From the NCBI GenBank assembly GCA_946482585.1, contig CAMLSI010000219.1, positions 1-8,567 on the forward strand: DNA of 8,567 nt. Reading direction: 5' to 3'. This document shows, piece by piece, positions 1 through 5,882 of this stretch. Within the stretch, counting starts at the first letter, position 1, and each line of letters begins with the position of its first letter. A program made the position numbers and the translations under genes. The notes beneath the pieces were generated by a model. That model made no database searches. It worked only from the letters and a program-made list of their open reading frames with translations, and was not told the DNA's origin. This stretch comes from an uncultured Lysobacteraceae bacterium. Its GTDB lineage: Bacteria; Pseudomonadota; Gammaproteobacteria; Xanthomonadales; Rhodanobacteraceae.

Positions 1-152
1 TGGTCTATCTCGTCAGCGGCTTCCGCTGGAGCTTCTACGGCGTCTCCGACGTGAACGCGGCGCTGAGCTTCGGCATGACCCTGCTGTTCCTCGTGATCTG
101 CCTGAGCATCGTCTGGTGGATCTTCCGCACGGGCTACCGGCTGCGGAACTGA
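1..152 (+). CDS. ABC-2 type transporter permease, C-terminal fragment
   Basis: Only the last 49 codons are in the window; the frame begins at base 3 and ends with TGA at 150-152. The fragment opens with a [18 protein letters not shown] segment. This matches the 'NP..Y.V.GFR.GF.GVSDV' stretch before the last membrane helix of ABC-2 permeases such as YadH. One hydrophobic helix follows (about residues 22-40, [19 protein letters not shown]) and then a short basic tail ending GYRLRN. Permeases of this family form the membrane channel of an exporter with a separate ATPase subunit, which would lie upstream outside the window. The substrate cannot be told. The family call rests on a short but characteristic C-terminus, so I am fairly sure of ABC-2 and unsure of any subfamily. 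Confidence 0.8.
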   Translation, partial: VYLVSGFRWSFYGVSDVNAALSFGMTLLFLVICLSIVWWIFRTGYRLRN

Positions 153-390
153 CGCGCCGGCCGTATCCGAAACCCGAACCTGCTGCGCTGGGTTCATGGA
201 TGAGGATTGAGCGCCGACATTTCATTCGAGCCGACGCCTCCGGCGCGGCCCAACTCAGACCTCAGGTTCCAATGGTCAAGTTTCGCCAGCATCGTGAAGA
301 CGATGGCCTCACCGATCTGAGAGACCCGATCGCCGTTCTTCAACCGGCTGGTCGCGCCGGCTCGACTGCGCGGCACGTTGCCAGGCCCCG
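153..390. other. Non-coding stretch between permease and small ORF
   Basis: No convincing gene is visible in these 238 bases. A minus-strand frame at 194-376 (60 codons) contains a protein-like patch (RLKNGDRVSQIGEAIVF...), but it has no recognisable family and no good ribosome binding site. An inverted repeat CCGGC (344-348) / GCCGG (356-360) with a 7-base loop is the only small hairpin I noted. It is not followed by a T-run, so I do not call it a terminator. Confidence 0.4.
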
Positions 391-732
391 ATGAACCTCC
401 TCGCCAATGCCAACCTGACCGATGCTGCGGATCACGACGTACGCGCGGAACCCTGCGCCTACGAGGTCGTCGCCTGCTCGTACATTGCCGGGGAGCCGCC
501 TTTCGGCACTCTCGAGCTCACGTTGAAGAGGGAAGACGAGACGGTGCAACTGCGCTTCACGGGTGTGCATGAGCTCACCATCGATCCTGGCTTCCCGCAC
601 TCCTACATGGGGCTCGAGATTCTCGACGTCCGCTACCTCGGGTGGGAGCACACCCGTGTGCGAGTGCAGGGATTCGAGAATTCGCCGGGCATTGGCTTCG
701 GGGCGCGCGAAGTTTCCCGCATCGGGGCCTGA
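391..732 (+). CDS. Hypothetical protein, 113 aa
   Basis: I do not recognise a family. It is probably a real gene: codons in this frame end mostly in G or C, as in the neighbours, and the translation has alternating hydrophobic and charged residues typical of a small soluble beta-rich protein (for example FGTLELTLKRE, VQLRFTGVHELTI, YMGLEILDVRYLGWEHTRV). There is no signal peptide or membrane segment. The ATG at 391 is preceded by a weak AGG at 382-384. The gene is followed by TGA and then by the tail of the convergent GFA-type gene. The compact all-beta look resembles small immunity or accessory proteins, but that is only an impression. Confidence 0.65.
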   Translation: MNLLANANLTDAADHDVRAEPCAYEVVACSYIAGEPPFGTLELTLKREDETVQLRFTGVHELTIDPGFPHSYMGLEILDVRYLGWEHTRVRVQGFENSPGIGFGAREVSRIGA

Positions 733-809
733 CGAAGCGCCCAAGCGGACCGATGGGGATATGCGCCGATCATTCCGACCGCTGCGGCCCGCGGCCGCTC
801 GACACCGCG

Positions 810-1211
810 CTAGGCGCCTGGTCCGCCAACCAGGCATCCGGAGCGTCGAACGCACTGGTATCTGCGGTTGCCCGAGCCGCACCGAGCTACGCCGAGTAAG
901 GAGAAGGCAGTTCTCGCTTCCGGCCTGATCGCCGTGAAGCCGGGCACGGCGTCGAGCGTGTAGTAGACCGTCGCGCCACAGTCGGGGCAGAAACGGGAAG
1001 TCACGCGATTGCCGCTGTCGGCGACGCGCACAGACTCGCGCGCGTTGCCCTCGATCGTGACCGCGTCCTGCGCAAAGCGCGGCTCCGCACCGGACACGCT
1101 GCCGGTGCGGCGCTGGCGGGCCAGACAATGGCAGGTCGAGATGCGCACGGGATCACCACGCGCCGTCAATTTCAATTGTCCACAACCGCAACCCGCCCAG
1201 TGTTCGATCAC
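810..1211 (-). CDS. GFA-family (DUF636) zinc protein, probably degenerate
   Basis: The frame starts with GTG at 1211 and reads 133 residues to TAG at 812-810. Residues 1-95 are clearly GFA/CENP-V type. They include HWAGCGCGQL (Cys8, Cys10), TCHCLARQRRTGS (Cys27, Cys29), DSGNRV and RFCPDCGATVYY (Cys75, Cys78). Members of this family bind two zinc ions; the type enzyme handles S-hydroxymethylglutathione, but most members have unknown substrates. Two things look broken. The third cysteine of the CHCxxC motif, expected at residue 32, is Arg (CGC where TGC is usual). After Phe92-Ile95 the usual 'VGAFADP.FP.P...HPW' ending is absent and is replaced by a basic tail of no family resemblance. The start lies 10 bases after the hydrolase stop codon, so the two genes may share a transcript. 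Family identity is strong; function is doubtful. Confidence 0.7.
   Translation of the reverse strand: MIEHWAGCGCGQLKLTARGDPVRISTCHCLARQRRTGSVSGAEPRFAQDAVTIEGNARESVRVADSGNRVTSRFCPDCGATVYYTLDAVPGFTAIRPEARTAFSLLGVARCGSGNRRYQCVRRSGCLVGGPGA
816..835. repeat. Perfect 7-bp hairpin at the end of the GFA frame
   Basis: GCCTGGT at 816-822 and ACCAGGC at 829-835 are exact inverse complements around a 6-base loop. The hairpin lies just inside the degenerate tail of the GFA frame and downstream of the convergent 113-aa gene, so it could help end transcription from either side. No T-run follows on either strand, which keeps this a weak terminator candidate. Confidence 0.4.
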
Positions 1212-1221
1212 AACGACGCAT

Positions 1222-3060
1222 TCACGGCAACGCGAGATGGCTCGCTTCGAGCGCTTTGCCCAGGCCGCGCGGCGCGGTCTCGATCACGGCATCGGCCGGG
1301 AGTTCGGCCTTGCCGTCGATCTGCGCCCAGACGCGATCGAGCGCGCGATAGACGTAAGGCAGCATCGGCACGTAGGCCGCGCCGTACTGAGGCAGGCCGA
1401 GGAAGGCATCGAAATGCTGCGCGTTGCGGACCTGCCAGTAGCGCAGGTCGGCGCCAGCCGCTTTCGCCTTCGCGACGTACGGCGCACTGCTGAATGCGGC
1501 GGGCACGACGCCGTCGTCGAGACCGTGCACGACGATCACTGGCAGCCCCTTGCGCGGCAGCCCCGCGTGCGTCGCCGCGATGCCTTGCTTCACGCGCGCG
1601 GCGGCGGCGTCGCTGCCGGTCCAGAGCGCGCGCAGGCAGTTCAGCGCATCGTGCGGTTCCGTAGGCTTCGCGACGCGGAAGCCGACGCCGGCACCCGGCG
1701 GAATCCCGCTCGCGTCCGACCACCACGCGGCGCGTTCGGCATTCGTGCTCGCCCGTGCGCTGCCGTCGCTGTTCACGGCGGAAAAGCCGGCGATGCACGG
1801 CTCCTCGCCGGCACCGTAGCGGCCGTAGGAGGCGGCATAGGTCACCGCGATCGCGCGCCAGAGATCGAACGTGACGCTGATCGAGCCGGCGCGCAGCGCG
1901 GCGTCGGTCCAGCCGCTCGCGCGCAACGCGTCATACGCCGCGGCCTGTTGCGCGGGGAGATCGCCGCCGCTGATCAATCCTGCCGTTACGGCGGCGGCGC
2001 AACGCTTGTCGATGTCGGGCACGGCAGGCAGTCCGAGCTTCGGCAGCGCGCATGGCATCAGCAAGGCGGCCTCGGTCGTGTAGTCGAACAGCGTGCGCGC
2101 GCCGGCCGACTCGACGTAGACATTGGGTTCGCCGGCAACCACGCCCTTGAGCCAGTCGCCTTCGAGCTCGGCTGCGCGCAACACCGCGCCGCCGCCGTTG
2201 GAAATGCCGACCGCGATCACGCGCGTGTTGTCGAATGTGAACGGCGCATGCTGCGGCAGGGCTTCATTGAGCGCGTGCAGGCCGAACTCGGCCGCCTGCT
2301 TCACGTGCCGGCCCCAGTCGGCCTCGGGATTGTCCCTGGAATGCGCATGCTTGAACGCGATGCCGTCGGCGGCCGTACTGTCGGGCTCGAACGCGAGCGT
2401 TTCTTCGGCCCCGCCGCGTGTGCCGTCGATGCGCACACCGCTTTTTTCCGCAAGGTCGTAGTAGTCGGTGCCGGCGCCTTTGTCGGTATACGCGACGGCG
2501 CAGCCTTTGGGCAGCGCCCACGGTCCGGCCACCGCGATCGCGCCGTAGATGCCACGCGAACCCGACGACGCCGTGACGACGAGGCAACGCCTGGTGTTGT
2601 CGAACGCATCGGGAATCTGCGCGAGCACGCGATGCGGCTGCGTCGCGCCGGGCACGGTCGCGAACGCCTGGAACTCGCGACCCGGCACGTTCGGCAGTTC
2701 GCCGTAGAGCGTGCCGAAACCGCCGGCGGGGGTCAGGTCGGCGATGCCCCGCCAGTTGCTCCAGAGCGCGCGGCGGCGAAGTTCGTCCGGCGCCGGCGCT
2801 TCCGGATTGCCGAACGCGGGTGGCGTCATCGCGCGCAGGCCATCCAGACCGAGGCCGGCACTGAGCAGATCGTCGCCGTCGCGGTGCACGCTCGAGCGTT
2901 GGGCGGTGAACATCGCTGTCGTCTCCGCGGCGCGCGGCGGCGCCGCCTTCGCGGTGGGCGCGGGCGCTGCCGGCGGCGGCGCGCGATCGCAGGCGGCGAG
3001 CAGGATCAGCAGAGCGAGTGTCGAAACGCGCGGCGCGCGCGAAATCAGGGCGATGGTCAT
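1222..3060 (-). CDS. 3-hydroxybutyrate oligomer hydrolase family lipoprotein
   Basis: This 612-residue protein matches the D-(-)-3-hydroxybutyrate oligomer hydrolase family, which cuts short poly-3-hydroxybutyrate oligomers to monomer. The N-terminus is a lipoprotein signal: a basic start, a hydrophobic run and the lipobox LLAAC with Cys24. A proline/alanine-rich linker follows. This places the enzyme on the outer side of the inner membrane or in the outer membrane. The nucleophile motif is GISNGGG with Ser287, in the family's 'SNGGGA.LRAAE' setting. Asp515 or Asp516 in VHGLDDGVVP and His549 in NAQHFDAF complete a plausible alpha/beta-hydrolase triad. The ATG at 3060 is the only likely start, since an in-frame TAG lies four codons upstream; AGGG sits about 8 bases before it. 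It is divergent from the 3-hydroxybutyrate dehydrogenase, which would use its product. Family assignment is confident; substrate use in this organism is inferred. Confidence 0.9.
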   Translation of the reverse strand: MTIALISRAPRVSTLALLILLAACDRAPPPAAPAPTAKAAPPRAAETTAMFTAQRSSVHRDGDDLLSAGLGLDGLRAMTPPAFGNPEAPAPDELRRRALWSNWRGIADLTPAGGFGTLYGELPNVPGREFQAFATVPGATQPHRVLAQIPDAFDNTRRCLVVTASSGSRGIYGAIAVAGPWALPKGCAVAYTDKGAGTDYYDLAEKSGVRIDGTRGGAEETLAFEPDSTAADGIAFKHAHSRDNPEADWGRHVKQAAEFGLHALNEALPQHAPFTFDNTRVIAVGISNGGGAVLRAAELEGDWLKGVVAGEPNVYVESAGARTLFDYTTEAALLMPCALPKLGLPAVPDIDKRCAAAVTAGLISGGDLPAQQAAAYDALRASGWTDAALRAGSISVTFDLWRAIAVTYAASYGRYGAGEEPCIAGFSAVNSDGSARASTNAERAAWWSDASGIPPGAGVGFRVAKPTEPHDALNCLRALWTGSDAAAARVKQGIAATHAGLPRKGLPVIVVHGLDDGVVPAAFSSAPYVAKAKAAGADLRYWQVRNAQHFDAFLGLPQYGAAYVPMLPYVYRALDRVWAQIDGKAELPADAVIETAPRGLGKALEASHLALP

Positions 3061-3155
3061 TCGCCAACCCTATCAAGCCGGATATGCTCGGCTATCGTAC
3101 TTTCGTACCAAGCCGGCGCCCAGGGCGCTTGCTAGGCTAGGCCAAGGAGAATCGC
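3061..3155. promoter_or_regulatory. Divergent promoter/operator region between hydrolase and dehydrogenase
   Basis: These 95 bases separate two divergent genes of one pathway, so both promoters must lie here or inside the genes. The most notable element is an inverted repeat GTAC-TTTC-GTAC at 3097-3108, with flanking A/T-richer bases, near the middle of the interval. A tandem GCTAGGCTAGGC stands at 3131-3142, just before the dehydrogenase ribosome binding site. Either could be an operator. I see only weak partial matches to sigma-70 boxes on both strands, so I do not place promoter hexamers. Confidence 0.45.
3145..3149 (+). promoter_or_regulatory. Ribosome binding site of the 3-hydroxybutyrate dehydrogenase
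   Basis: AGGAG stands 6 bases before the ATG at 3156. An in-frame TAG at 3138-3140 rules out an upstream start. Together these fix the start of the dehydrogenase. Confidence 0.8.
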
Positions 3156-3920
3156 ATGACGCAACGCTGCATTCTGATCACCGGCGCCGGCAGCGGCATC
3201 GGCGCCGGCATCGCCACGGAGCTGGCCGCGGCCGGGAACCACATCGTACTGACCGACCTCGACCGCAGCGCGGTCGATGCGGTTGCCGCGCAGATCCTCG
3301 CCGCAGGCGGGTCGGCTGAAGCGATCGCGCTCGACGTGACGTCCGACGACAGTGTCGCCGCCGCGCTCGCCGCAGTGACGCGCCCGGTCGACGTGCTCGT
3401 CAACAACGCCGGTCTGCAGCACGTCGCGCCGCTCGAGGACTTTCCGATCGGCAAATGGGATTTCCTCGTGCAAGTCATGCTCGTCGGCGTCGCGCGGCTG
3501 AGCCGCGCCGTACTGCCCGGCATGCGCGAGCGCCGCTTCGGCCGCATCGTCAACATCGGCTCCATCCATTCGCTGGTCGGCAGTCCGTTCAAGAGCGCCT
3601 ATGTCGCGGCCAAGCACGGCCTCATCGGTTTCTCGAAGGTCATCGCACTGGAGACCGCGAGCACGGACATCACGATCAACACGATCTGCCCGACCTACGT
3701 GAAGACACCGCTCGTCGACAAGCAGATCGCCGACCAGGCGCGCACGCGCGGCATTCCCGAATCGCAGGTCATCAGTGATGTCATGCTCAAGCCCATGCCC
3801 AAGGGCGTCTTCATCGGTTTCGACGAGCTCGCCGGCATCACCGCGTTCCTGATCTCGCCCGCCGCGCGCAACATCACCGGCCAGACCATCACGGTCGACG
3901 GCGGCTGGACCGTACAGTAG
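3156..3920 (+). CDS. bdhA: 3-hydroxybutyrate dehydrogenase (SDR family)
   Basis: The 254-residue protein oxidises (R)-3-hydroxybutyrate to acetoacetate with NAD+ (EC 1.1.1.30) in the cytoplasm. It is a classical short-chain dehydrogenase. The cofactor motif TGAGSGIG is at residues 9-16. Asp34 ends the second strand, as in NAD-preferring members. NNAG is at 83-86. The catalytic Ser136 lies in IVNIGSIHSLV, and YVAAK supplies Tyr149 and Lys153. Segments shared with known 3-hydroxybutyrate dehydrogenases include NNAGLQHVAPLEDFP, SPFKSAYVAAKHGLIGFSKV, ICPTYVKTPLVDKQI, LKPMPKG and the end TGQTITVDGGWT. Length is normal for the family. It is divergent from the oligomer hydrolase and is followed after 24 bases by a response regulator, probably in one operon. 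The specific enzyme assignment is firm by motif; kinetics are not known. Confidence 0.93.
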   Translation: MTQRCILITGAGSGIGAGIATELAAAGNHIVLTDLDRSAVDAVAAQILAAGGSAEAIALDVTSDDSVAAALAAVTRPVDVLVNNAGLQHVAPLEDFPIGKWDFLVQVMLVGVARLSRAVLPGMRERRFGRIVNIGSIHSLVGSPFKSAYVAAKHGLIGFSKVIALETASTDITINTICPTYVKTPLVDKQIADQARTRGIPESQVISDVMLKPMPKGVFIGFDELAGITAFLISPAARNITGQTITVDGGWTVQ

Positions 3921-3944
3921 CCGGCGCGCACGGCACACGCCGCC

Positions 3945-4604
3945 ATGCCTTCGCTGCTGATCGCCGACGACCATCCGCTGTTCCGCGCAGCCCTGCGCGG
4001 GGCCGCGGCCGATGCGGTCGATGCGCTGGACGTGCGCGAAGCCGATTCGCTGGATGGCGTCCTCGCCGCGCTCGAGCAGGAACCCGGCATCGATCTCGTA
4101 CTGCTCGACCTGCACATGCCCGGCAATCACGGCCTCGCCGGACTCGCGGCGATCCGCGCGCAGCATCCGGGCGTGGCCGTCGTCGTCGTGTCGGCGAACG
4201 ACGATCCGCGTGTCGTGCGCCGCGCGCTCGATCACGGCGCCGCCGGCTACCTGCCCAAGAGTTCGGGCCTCGACGAGCTCCGCGACGCGATCCGTACCGT
4301 GCTCGGCTGCGAGCAATGGCTGCCGGCGAGCCTGCGCAACAGCGTCGCGCGCTCGCAATCCTCGGCGCAGGACGCCGACCTCGCGGCGCGTCTTGCAAGC
4401 CTGTCGCCGCAGCAGTTTCGCGTCCTCGTGCTCGTCGCCGAGGGACTGCTCAACAAGCAAATCGCGGATCGTCTCGACGTGCAGGAGCGCACGGTCAAGG
4501 CGCACCTGACGGCGATCTTCGACCGGCTCGGCGTGCGCAACCGCACTCAGGCCGGGGTCGTGCTGCGCGAACTCGAACTCAGCGATCCGGCGCGTCAGCT
4601 CTGA
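3945..4604 (+). CDS. NarL/LuxR-type response regulator (CrbR/ErdR-like)
   Basis: This 219-residue two-domain regulator has a receiver at about residues 2-120 and a LuxR-type helix-turn-helix at about 151-211. In the receiver, Asp8 and Asp9 form the acidic pocket, Asp55 (LVLLDLHMPG) is the phosphorylation site, Ser83 is the switch residue and Lys105 is the conserved lysine. The output domain begins LSPQQFRVL and contains GLLNKQIADRLDV and ERTVKAHLTAIFDRLGVRNR. This is the variant found in regulators paired with NahK/MxtR/CrbS-type hybrid kinases rather than the common 'LSPREREVL' type. In Vibrio and Pseudomonas such regulators (CrbR, ErdR) switch on acetyl-CoA synthetase. The gene follows the dehydrogenase by 24 bases with no good ribosome binding site, which suggests co-transcription. 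The likely partner kinase is the minus-strand gene ending at 5883. Partner and targets are inferred. Confidence 0.88.
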   Translation: MPSLLIADDHPLFRAALRGAAADAVDALDVREADSLDGVLAALEQEPGIDLVLLDLHMPGNHGLAGLAAIRAQHPGVAVVVVSANDDPRVVRRALDHGAAGYLPKSSGLDELRDAIRTVLGCEQWLPASLRNSVARSQSSAQDADLAARLASLSPQQFRVLVLVAEGLLNKQIADRLDVQERTVKAHLTAIFDRLGVRNRTQAGVVLRELELSDPARQL

Positions 4605-4707
4605 GGTCGCGCTGGCTTCGTCTCGCGGCAGGCGTCGGAAAAATTTTCGCGGCGATTTCATTCTTACAGCGCTTCGGCCGCGCGCCGTGCGTGAAAACGG
4701 CGTCGTA
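4605..4707 (+). promoter_or_regulatory. Candidate promoter region of the small-gene interval
   Basis: This short intergenic piece holds the most A/T-rich bases of the area, including the near-palindrome GAAAAATTTTC at 4638-4648 and the stretch ATTTCATTCTTACAG at 4655-4669. Such a patch in a G+C-rich genome commonly marks a promoter. It sits ahead of the structured leader of the 100-aa gene. I cannot fix the -35 and -10 boxes. Confidence 0.35.
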
Positions 4708-4790
4708 GCGAGTGCTGTCGCCACTCTCGCGTTCTGGCATGGCTGTTGCGGTGGGGCTTTGCGCCCAGGCGCTTCCCCTCAACAGCCATG
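4708..4790 (+). ncRNA. Structured 5' leader (two hairpins) of the small-gene mRNA
   Basis: Two inverted repeats stand in series. The first is GAGTG 4710-4714 / CACTC 4722-4726, extendable to GCGAG (4708-4712) and CTCGC (4726-4730) with a two-base bulge. The second is long: an exact 11-bp pair CATGGCTGTTG 4738-4748 / CAACAGCCATG 4780-4790. Inside it are GGGG 4753-4756 / CCCC 4775-4778 and GCGC 4761-4764 / GCGC 4769-4772 around a CCAG loop. The nested helices form one elongated hairpin whose 3' foot touches the AGG (4791-4793) before the ATG at 4799. The position suggests control of translation or mRNA stability. I know of no named RNA family with this shape, and transcription is not proven. 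Confidence 0.5.
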
Positions 4791-4798
4791 AGGTCGAC

Positions 4799-5101
4799 AT
4801 GTCACCCACGCACAGCAACCGCAGCGGCGGTATGAAGCATCGCGACGATCCGCAGGCCGGCACCACGAACTCGTCCGGTGGTCGCAGCGTCACCGGTATG
4901 GATGACGAACAACGCGCTACCGCGAGCCAGGACGGACGTGCCGCCGTCGGGAACGCCACACGGCAGCCCCGCGACACCGATCGCCGGAACAGCTCCGCGC
5001 GCACGGTCAACGAACGCGACAGCGATCGCGGCCCGGGTACGCGCCTGTCCGCCGGCGATCGCGACAACCCGCGCGAAGATGACCGCATCAGCCGTCGCTG
5101 A
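4799..5101 (+). CDS. Small disordered hydrophilic protein with KGG-like segment, 100 aa
   Basis: The protein is 100 residues long, with no Phe, Tyr, Trp or Cys and a very high share of Arg, Asp, Ser, Gly and Asn, so it is almost surely disordered in solution. Residues 33-49 (GMDDEQRATASQDGRAA) resemble the KGG motif of stress-induced bacterial and fungal Con-10-type proteins ('SMDPEKQREIASKGGRAA') with one gap. The second Gly-Gly part is eroded (QDG for KGG). The chosen ATG at 4799 has AGG at 4791-4793, five bases away. An in-frame GTG at 4712 would give a longer product but would place coding sequence across the leader hairpins. It is followed by a 9-bp hairpin. A stress or desiccation role is a guess from the weak motif and composition. 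Confidence 0.6.
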   Translation: MSPTHSNRSGGMKHRDDPQAGTTNSSGGRSVTGMDDEQRATASQDGRAAVGNATRQPRDTDRRNSSARTVNERDSDRGPGTRLSAGDRDNPREDDRISRR

Positions 5102-5109
5102 GGCAGCGC

Positions 5110-5137
5110 GCGACCCGGCCCGCTCGGTCCGGGTCGC
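5110..5137 (+). terminator. 9-bp GC hairpin after the small KGG-like gene
   Basis: GCGACCCGG (5110-5118) and CCGGGTCGC (5129-5137) are exact inverse complements around a 10-base loop, beginning 8 bases after the stop codon. The position and strength fit a transcription terminator, but only CCTTG follows rather than a T-run. Termination might be weak, or the hairpin might protect the 3' end. Confidence 0.5.
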
Positions 5138-5312
5138 CTTGCAGGACAACGCATTCAGGTATTGAACGCTCGTCTGAATCGCGCCGGTCGGACCGGGAAA
5201 CTTTCCGTTGCGACGAATGACCAACGCTGTTCGACGGCTTTCGCTGTCGCGTCGGGCCCGCCGGTTTCCGCGCGCCCACACCTTCGATCAACGACGCCCG
5301 AAAGGAGACGAC
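5138..5312 (+). other. Intergenic region upstream of the DUF3606 gene
   Basis: No gene is seen here. The stretch carries an inverted repeat ATTCAG (5153-5158) / CTGAAT (5174-5179) and a short palindrome GGAAACTTTCC near 5197-5207. It presumably holds the promoter of the small gene that starts at 5313. I cannot define the promoter boxes. Confidence 0.3.
5301..5307 (+). promoter_or_regulatory. Ribosome binding site of the DUF3606 gene
   Basis: AAAGGAG stands 5 bases before the ATG at 5313. It selects this start over an upstream in-frame ATG at 5208, whose added residues (Arg-rich, no homology) look untranslated. Confidence 0.8.
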
Positions 5313-5513
5313 ATGCACCTGTCGACCCCCGGCGGCCTGGACGGCCGCAGCGCCATCAACATCGCCGTGCGATGGGAACTGAACTACTGGGCCACGCGCT
5401 TCGGCCTGACGCCGGACGAACTGATCCGCGTCGTCGCCGAGGTCGGCACCGATGTCGGCGACGTGCGCGATGCGCTGTTCGGACCGCCGCCGCGGGGGCT
5501 GGGCTCCTGCTGA
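5313..5513 (+). CDS. DUF3606 domain small protein, 66 aa
   Basis: The 66-residue product has the DUF3606 pattern: INIAVRWELNYWATRFGLTPDELIRVVAEVGTDVGDV (residues 15-51) aligns with the family core 'INV.E..EV.YWTKKFGV...EL..AV..VGTS...V'. The family is small, often single-domain, common in proteobacteria and of unknown function; members are frequently found near stress-type genes. A strong ribosome binding site supports the start. The tail GPPPRGLGSC after residue 56 is outside the usual domain. Its stop codon lies directly beside the break in the convergent PARG-type remnant, so the tail may have changed when that gene was cut. Confidence 0.85.
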   Translation: MHLSTPGGLDGRSAINIAVRWELNYWATRFGLTPDELIRVVAEVGTDVGDVRDALFGPPPRGLGSC

Positions 5514-5514
5514 T

Positions 5515-5801
5515 GGTTGCGGCGACGGCGGCACCGCGTTCTTCGGTGACGAGGCGACGAATCCCCTGCAATGTCGTCTCGTTGACGACTTCGATCCGCG
5601 CCGCCGGTCCCGCGAGTGCGCGCTCTTGCACCTGGTCGCGCAACGTCTGCAGCTGATCGGGAGAAAAAGAAGGGTGGCAGTGCGGCAGTCGGCAATTGCG
5701 GCGCCGATGTCGATCAAGTCGCCCTGAGGCGAGGCGTTGCGGCCGTGGTCGAGGATATCGAGCGTTTCGTCAGCCAACCGCTTGCGGTAGTCGCGATTCA
5801 T
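5515..5801 (-). pseudogene. Remnant of a microbial PARG-type (TIGR02452/DUF2263) gene
   Basis: The ATG at 5801 opens MNRDYRKRLADETLDILDHG and continues with QGDLIDIGAAIADCRTATLLF. This is the N-terminal pattern of TIGR02452 proteins ('R..LA.ETL.IL..G.Y....G..V.I...L......T.LY'), which have a macrodomain-like poly(ADP-ribose) glycohydrolase fold. The match then moves to another frame: SPDQLQTLRDQVQERALAGP and IEVVNETTLQGIRRLV, where the family has 'F.VVNETTL.AAR.L'. Adding one T to the T5 run (A5 on the plus strand at 5664-5668) restores a single frame reading TLLFSPDQL. Homology stops after AAVAA near 5518; the catalytic part that follows (LNFASAKNPGGGF and beyond, roughly two thirds of the protein) is missing. 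I therefore call a frameshifted and truncated pseudogene. The uninterrupted frame that runs on to 5088 is an antisense shadow. Confidence 0.75.
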
Positions 5802-5882
5802 GCTTCCCGTCCGGGTCCGTTCCGCCCGCTGCCCTCAGCGAACGCGCGCGAACGATACACGCGTGAAATGGCGCTGTCTTCG

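Noticed and set aside
194..376. 60-codon minus-strand frame with a protein-like patch
   Set aside because: There is no ribosome binding site and no recognised family. The patch is suggestive, but not enough to call a gene.
340..1128. 262-codon minus-strand frame
   Set aside because: It overlaps the GFA core in another frame and runs antisense to the 113-aa gene; its composition is unlike a folded protein.
1009..3135. 708-codon open frame on the plus strand
   Set aside because: It is antisense to the oligomer hydrolase, its translation is Arg/Ala/Gly-rich low-complexity sequence without family resemblance, and long antisense frames are common at this base composition.
3132..4724. 530-codon open frame on the minus strand
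   Set aside because: It is a shadow across the dehydrogenase and the response regulator, both of which have full diagnostic motifs on the plus strand.
4712..4798. Upstream GTG start for the 100-aa small protein
   Set aside because: The extension has no ribosome site and lies across two hairpins; the ATG at 4799 has a well-spaced AGG. It is kept as an alternative explanation for conservation of the leader.
5088..5510. C-terminal part of the 237-codon minus-strand frame that begins as the PARG-type gene
   Set aside because: Family resemblance has already left this frame at 5664-5668, and the rest is antisense to the DUF3606 gene.
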